NCBI GenBank assembly: GCA_002102225.1
Contig: LQPB01000093.1
Span: forward strand, 1-51,131
Source: Mycobacterium interjectum
Lineage (GTDB): Bacteria; Actinomycetota; Actinomycetes; Mycobacteriales; Mycobacteriaceae
Reading direction: 5' to 3'
DNA: 51,131 nucleotides
Positions 47,766 to 51,131 of this stretch are shown piece after piece. The translations under genes were made by a program, and so were the position numbers. The notes below the pieces were generated by a model. It searched no databases. It was given only the letters and a program-made list of their open reading frames with translations, and was not told the origin of the DNA. Every line of letters starts with the position of its first letter. The first letter of the stretch is position 1.

Positions 47766-49043
47766 ATGTCTTTTCTCTACCTAATACCGGATGAAATAGA
47801 CACGGCCGCAACGGATTTAGCCATTCTCGGCTCGTCACTCAACGCCGCGAGCGCTACCGCCGCGGCGCCGACCACCAGCATCCCGGCCGCGGCGGCGGAC
47901 GAAGTGTCGGAAGCGATCGCGGCCCTGTTCTCCGGCCATGCCCAGGACTACCAGGCGCTGAGCGCCCGGGCGGCCGAGTTTCATCAACAGTTGGTGCAGA
48001 CCCTGAGCGCGAGCGCGGCCAGCTATGCCGGCGCCGAGGCGGCCAACGCCGCGGCGGCGGCCAATCCGTGGCAGGCCGTGCAGCAGCAGATACTCGGCGC
48101 GATCAACGCTCCCACCGAGCTGTTGCTGCAGCGCCCGCTCATCGGCAACGGCGCCAACGGAGCGGCGGGTACCGGGCAGGACGGCGGGGCCGGCGGGATT
48201 CTGTGGGGTAACGGCGGCAACGGTGGTTCCGGCGCGGCAGGCAAAAACGGCGGTAACGGCGGGGCCGCGGGTCTGATCGGAAACGGCGGCGCCGGCGGCT
48301 CCGGCGGCAAGGGCAACGTTGCCGGTGGCACCGGTGGCACCGGCGGTACCGGTGGCGCCGGCGGCCTGCTGTTCGGTAGTGGCGGCGTGGGGGGCATGGG
48401 CGGGGTGAACGATTTCCTCGACGGCACGGGCGGCACCGGCGGCGCCGGCGGCAATGCCATCGGGTTGTTCGGCAACGGCGGGGCCGGTGGTGGTGGCGGG
48501 TCAGCCAACATCGGCGCGAACGTTGCCGGCGGGGCCGGTGGCGCCGGCGGCAACGGCGGCCTGATATACGGCATCGGGGGCCACGGCGGCAACGCCGGAT
48601 TCGCCACCACGGGCAACGTGGGTGGTGCCGGCGGCGCGGGCGGCCTGTTGTTCGGCGATGGCGGCGACGGCGGCGACGGCTCGTTGGGCGGCAACGGAGG
48701 CAGCGGCGGGGGCGCCCGGCTGATCGGAGACGGCGGGGCGGGAGGATCCGGCGGCGACCAATTCACCGTCATCGGAGCCGGCGGAGCCGGCGGCGCGGCC
48801 GGCAACGGCGGGCCGCTGTTCGGCACCGGCGGTCACGGCGGGAGGGGAGGGGACGCCATCTTCGGTAATGGTGGCGCTGGCGGTGCCGGCGGCAACGCGG
48901 TGGGGCTGATCGGCAACGGCGGCGACGGCGGCGAAGGCGGCACCAGCGCGGCCGGCGGTGCCGGCGGCAACGGTGGTGGTGGCGGCGCCGGCGGACTGCT
49001 ACTGGGGATCAACGGGGACAGCGGGCCGAAAGGCACGCCCTGA
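47766..49043 (+). CDS. PE_PGRS-family protein
   Basis: 425 residues: a PE domain (residues 1-about 95) and a Gly/Ala-rich PGRS domain of GGAGG, GGNGG and GNGGNGG-type repeats. The PE start MSFLYLIPDEIDTAATDLAIL diverges from the common MSFVIAAPEALAAAATDLA but keeps the following STLxAA and DEVSxAIAALFxxHAQxYQALSAxAAxFH pattern. Export by a type VII secretion system (ESX-5) is expected. The linker NPWQAVQQQILGAINAPTELLLQRPLIGNG is the usual GRPLIGNG-like junction. Confidence 0.93.
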   Translation: MSFLYLIPDEIDTAATDLAILGSSLNAASATAAAPTTSIPAAAADEVSEAIAALFSGHAQDYQALSARAAEFHQQLVQTLSASAASYAGAEAANAAAAANPWQAVQQQILGAINAPTELLLQRPLIGNGANGAAGTGQDGGAGGILWGNGGNGGSGAAGKNGGNGGAAGLIGNGGAGGSGGKGNVAGGTGGTGGTGGAGGLLFGSGGVGGMGGVNDFLDGTGGTGGAGGNAIGLFGNGGAGGGGGSANIGANVAGGAGGAGGNGGLIYGIGGHGGNAGFATTGNVGGAGGAGGLLFGDGGDGGDGSLGGNGGSGGGARLIGDGGAGGSGGDQFTVIGAGGAGGAAGNGGPLFGTGGHGGRGGDAIFGNGGAGGAGGNAVGLIGNGGDGGEGGTSAAGGAGGNGGGGGAGGLLLGINGDSGPKGTP

Positions 49044-49085
49044 CTTGACCGCTGGGGTGTAGGACCGCGGCTGCCGGGTCGGCGA

Positions 49086-51131
49086 TTACTTCCAGAACTC
49101 GTTCATCGGTTGGGCGTACTTGTCGTTGGCGGTCAGCGGTCCCAGATCTCCTGGCGAAGGACTCAAGGCGTCTTCGATGGTGGCCATCAGGCTGTACTGG
49201 TCGTAGTGGCCGGTGGCGATGAAGTGGCCGGACTGCATCGGCGTAGTCAAGGAGTTCACGGCGGCCGCGTTCGGGATGACGATCATCGGAACGTTGTTGC
49301 CCTGGTTACCGATGCCCAGCGAGAGGTTGTTGTAGTCCTCGTCCCAGGTAAGGATGATGACGTCCTTTTGCGTCGGGTCGGTCCACGTCGTCGAGCCCTG
49401 AATGGTGGACACCTGTTGCTGCACGAACTGGTCACCGGCCGCGATGTTGTACTGGTGCGTCGTCAGCTGGCTGCCAAGGAAATGGGCAGCGCCGGTGGGG
49501 AAGTCGACCGGGCCTTCCATGTTGTTGGCCTCGTTGGCAGCGATCCACGTGAAGTTCGGGAAGTTCGGGTTGTTCAGATTGTCGCCTAATTTCGACAGCG
49601 GGATCAGGTGTGTCGACAGGTAGGCCGGGTCGGGGTTGGCGTAGACATAGTTGAACATGGCGAACGGCAATTGGTCGACGGCGTAGTCGCCCGAGTTGTT
49701 GATGGCACCGGCGTAGGGCATGCTCTGCGCGTAACCGGCCCAGGTGACGCCCGCAGTATCCATTTTTGCCATCAGATTGTTGGTGCCGGGGATGACGTTC
49801 GGCGGCGGGTTGACGTCGATGCCGTAGTCCGTTCCGCCGAGGATCCGGAAGTAGTTGGGGTCGCTGGGGTGGCCGAGCGCGTAGTAGTTGTCGGCGTATC
49901 CGTAGCTATTGATCAGGGAGTTGATGTACGGCGCGTTGGGGCTGCCGAGGATGTCGCCGACGCCGTGGTTCTCCATGTAGATCAGGAACACGTGATCGAG
50001 GTGGCCCACGTTGGACGTTGGTGTGGTGAGCGCCGGCTGGGCGAGGTTCGGATCGCCGACGGTGAACGACACGTTGTCGGCGAAGGCGTTGTTGTAGTTG
50101 CCGAGGACCGGGTTGTGGTCGGCGAAGGTCGCGGTCACCACGGCTTTGGTGGTGCCCACCGGGATCGTCCCGGAGATGTCTCGTGCCTGGAAACCGGTGA
50201 TTCCCAAGCGATCCAGCGACGTGACCGAGCTGGTCGAGCCGGTGCCCAGAACGACCCCGTTGGCATTGAGGAACGTGACCTGCAGCGAGGAAGAGGACGG
50301 GTCGCCCAGGTAGCCGCCGAGCATTCCGCTCAGCGTGTAAGGCGTTGTGCCGGTGTTGATCTTCCCGACCGCGGCGGAGAGGTTGACGACCTGGCTGATG
50401 GTGGACGTGGCCACGGGTCCGCCGCCGGCGAAATTGCTGCCGCCGCCCGGGGGGGCGGTACCGGGGAAGCCCAGCAAGCCGGGCAGGGCCGGGATGGAGA
50501 AGGGTCCCGGGTAACCGCGCGGGGTGCCGTAGGCGATGATCGTCGGGGTGCCGGTCACCGTCCAGCCCGGAATGGTCACGCCGCTGTAGCCCGACCCGGA
50601 CGGGTCGGCCGTCTCGAAGCCGGGGTTGACGAGCAGGTTCGGGCTCATCGGTAACCCGGGAATCCCGTTGCGGCCGAGCAATATTCCGCCGGCGCCCACG
50701 GTGCCGGGGCCGCCCAACAGCCCGGCGCCGGCGTTGCCGCCGTTGCCGCCGTTGCCGCCGACGCCGACCAGGAAGGAACTGCCGCCGCTCCCGCCGCCTC
50801 CGCCGCTGGAAGTCGACGTCGGGGCGACGTCCGCGCCGCCCCCGCCGGGACCGCCGTTGCCCACCAGCGACCCGCCATTGCCGCCATGGCCGCCGTTGCC
50901 GCCGGGGCCCGCTGCGGCGAATCCGCCGGGCCCGCCGGCGCCGCCGGAGCCCACCAAGCCGGCGCCGCCGCCGGATCCGCCCTGGCCGCCGCCAACCGAA
51001 CCGACGGTTGCTCCCGACGTGCCGCCGGCGCCACCGGCACCGCCGGACCCGACCCAGCCGGCGGTGGCGCCGGCTCCTCCGGGGCCACCCGCGCCGTCAA
51101 CGCTGGAGCCGCCGGCCCCGCCGGACCCGCC
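49086..51131 (-). CDS. PGRS-repeat protein fused to a phosphoesterase (5' end outside window)
   Basis: At least 681 residues; the frame stays open to the window edge, so the N-terminus (probably PE) is missing. Order: Gly-rich PGRS repeats (to about 50660), a domain opening LLVNPGFETADPSGSGYSGV and rich in beta strands (carbohydrate/lipid-binding NPGFE type), then an alkaline-phosphatase-superfamily phosphoesterase: LDHVFLIYMENHGVGD, YGYADNYYALGHPSDPNYFRILGG, IILTWDEDYNN and GHYDQYSLMATIEDAL. The last resembles phospholipase C/AcpA-type acid phosphatases. It would be a surface-exposed enzyme. The GTG at 50957 is not a genuine start, because the repeats continue upstream. Confidence 0.88.
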   Translation of the reverse strand, partial: GGSGGAGGSSVDGAGGPGGAGATAGWVGSGGAGGAGGTSGATVGSVGGGQGGSGGGAGLVGSGGAGGPGGFAAAGPGGNGGHGGNGGSLVGNGGPGGGGADVAPTSTSSGGGGGSGGSSFLVGVGGNGGNGGNAGAGLLGGPGTVGAGGILLGRNGIPGLPMSPNLLVNPGFETADPSGSGYSGVTIPGWTVTGTPTIIAYGTPRGYPGPFSIPALPGLLGFPGTAPPGGGSNFAGGGPVATSTISQVVNLSAAVGKINTGTTPYTLSGMLGGYLGDPSSSSLQVTFLNANGVVLGTGSTSSVTSLDRLGITGFQARDISGTIPVGTTKAVVTATFADHNPVLGNYNNAFADNVSFTVGDPNLAQPALTTPTSNVGHLDHVFLIYMENHGVGDILGSPNAPYINSLINSYGYADNYYALGHPSDPNYFRILGGTDYGIDVNPPPNVIPGTNNLMAKMDTAGVTWAGYAQSMPYAGAINNSGDYAVDQLPFAMFNYVYANPDPAYLSTHLIPLSKLGDNLNNPNFPNFTWIAANEANNMEGPVDFPTGAAHFLGSQLTTHQYNIAAGDQFVQQQVSTIQGSTTWTDPTQKDVIILTWDEDYNNLSLGIGNQGNNVPMIVIPNAAAVNSLTTPMQSGHFIATGHYDQYSLMATIEDALSPSPGDLGPLTANDKYAQPMNEFWK

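Noticed and set aside
48023..48826. Proline-rich open frame opposite the PE_PGRS gene
   Set aside because: The Pro-Pro-Ala repeats are the reverse reading of GGAGG-type PGRS codons.
49608..50654. 348-residue plus-strand frame inside the phosphoesterase fusion gene
   Set aside because: It is antisense to a protein with clear phosphoesterase motifs and has Val/Arg/Gly-biased composition with no domain.

Overview
The window comes from a slow-growing Mycobacterium, probably of the M. avium or M. kansasii type. The evidence is high GC, two PE_PGRS-type genes, an MTB12-type antigen, frequent GTG and apparently leaderless starts, and a gene order (marR, ABC/ECF transporter, lrp, ddaH, rocD, rocE, usp, uspC, uspB, uspA, tldD, tldE) that matches, from memory, M. 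tuberculosis Rv2327 to Rv2314c. No database search was possible, so species and orthology are inferences.

Layout. 0-6.2 kb: an FHA protein cut by the window edge, a MarR regulator, a two-gene ECF-type transporter, an SRPBCC protein and a Cys-type sulfatase. 6.3-11.3 kb: an Lrp regulator divergent from an arginine catabolic operon (ddaH-rocD-rocE-usp). 11.3-13.4 kb and 24.1-25.0 kb: the uspABC sugar importer operon, split in two by an integrated element. 25.0-29.5 kb: tldD/tldE, an AhpD-like protein, a deazaflavin-type nitroreductase and tRNA-Met. 29.6-31.0 kb: a small exported calcium-binding-like protein and a decayed thioredoxin-reductase-like gene. 31.0-45.9 kb: a catabolic cluster (SDR, limonene-epoxide-hydrolase fold, NDMA-type alcohol dehydrogenase, ferredoxin, two CaiB-type CoA transferases, three P450s, amidohydrolase, aldehyde dehydrogenase, two TetR regulators) that looks able to turn a methyl group or terpenoid-like substrate into a CoA thioester. 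46-51.1 kb: exported and surface proteins (MTB12-like, VanY-like, PE_PGRS, and PE_PGRS-type repeats fused to a phosphoesterase).

The most unusual part is the element at about 13.44-24.12 kb (about 10.7 kb). It encodes a large serine integrase, a HTH regulator with a divergent operator, a HTH replication-initiator-like gene carrying an internal array of 20-bp palindromic iterons, a putative scaffold, an HK97-type capsid protein and a P27-like small terminase. I see no large terminase, portal, tail or lysis gene. This is the economy of a phage satellite or a phiRv1/phiRv2-like element. It entered the last codons of uspA. Its right end supplies a replacement uspA C-terminus with similar protein sequence but different DNA, and the original uspA tail is still readable in front of uspB at the left end. 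The insertion keeps UspA intact while separating it from UspB and UspC by more than 10 kb. Excision would rebuild the operon, so the element may act as a reversible switch on sugar import.

The element also holds unexplained structure: a three-hairpin RNA-like stretch ending in a terminator, a tRNA-like minihelix plus repeats and a terminator ahead of the capsid gene, twin 17-bp operators before an exported-protein operon, and a G-quadruplex-type repeat ahead of the small terminase gene.
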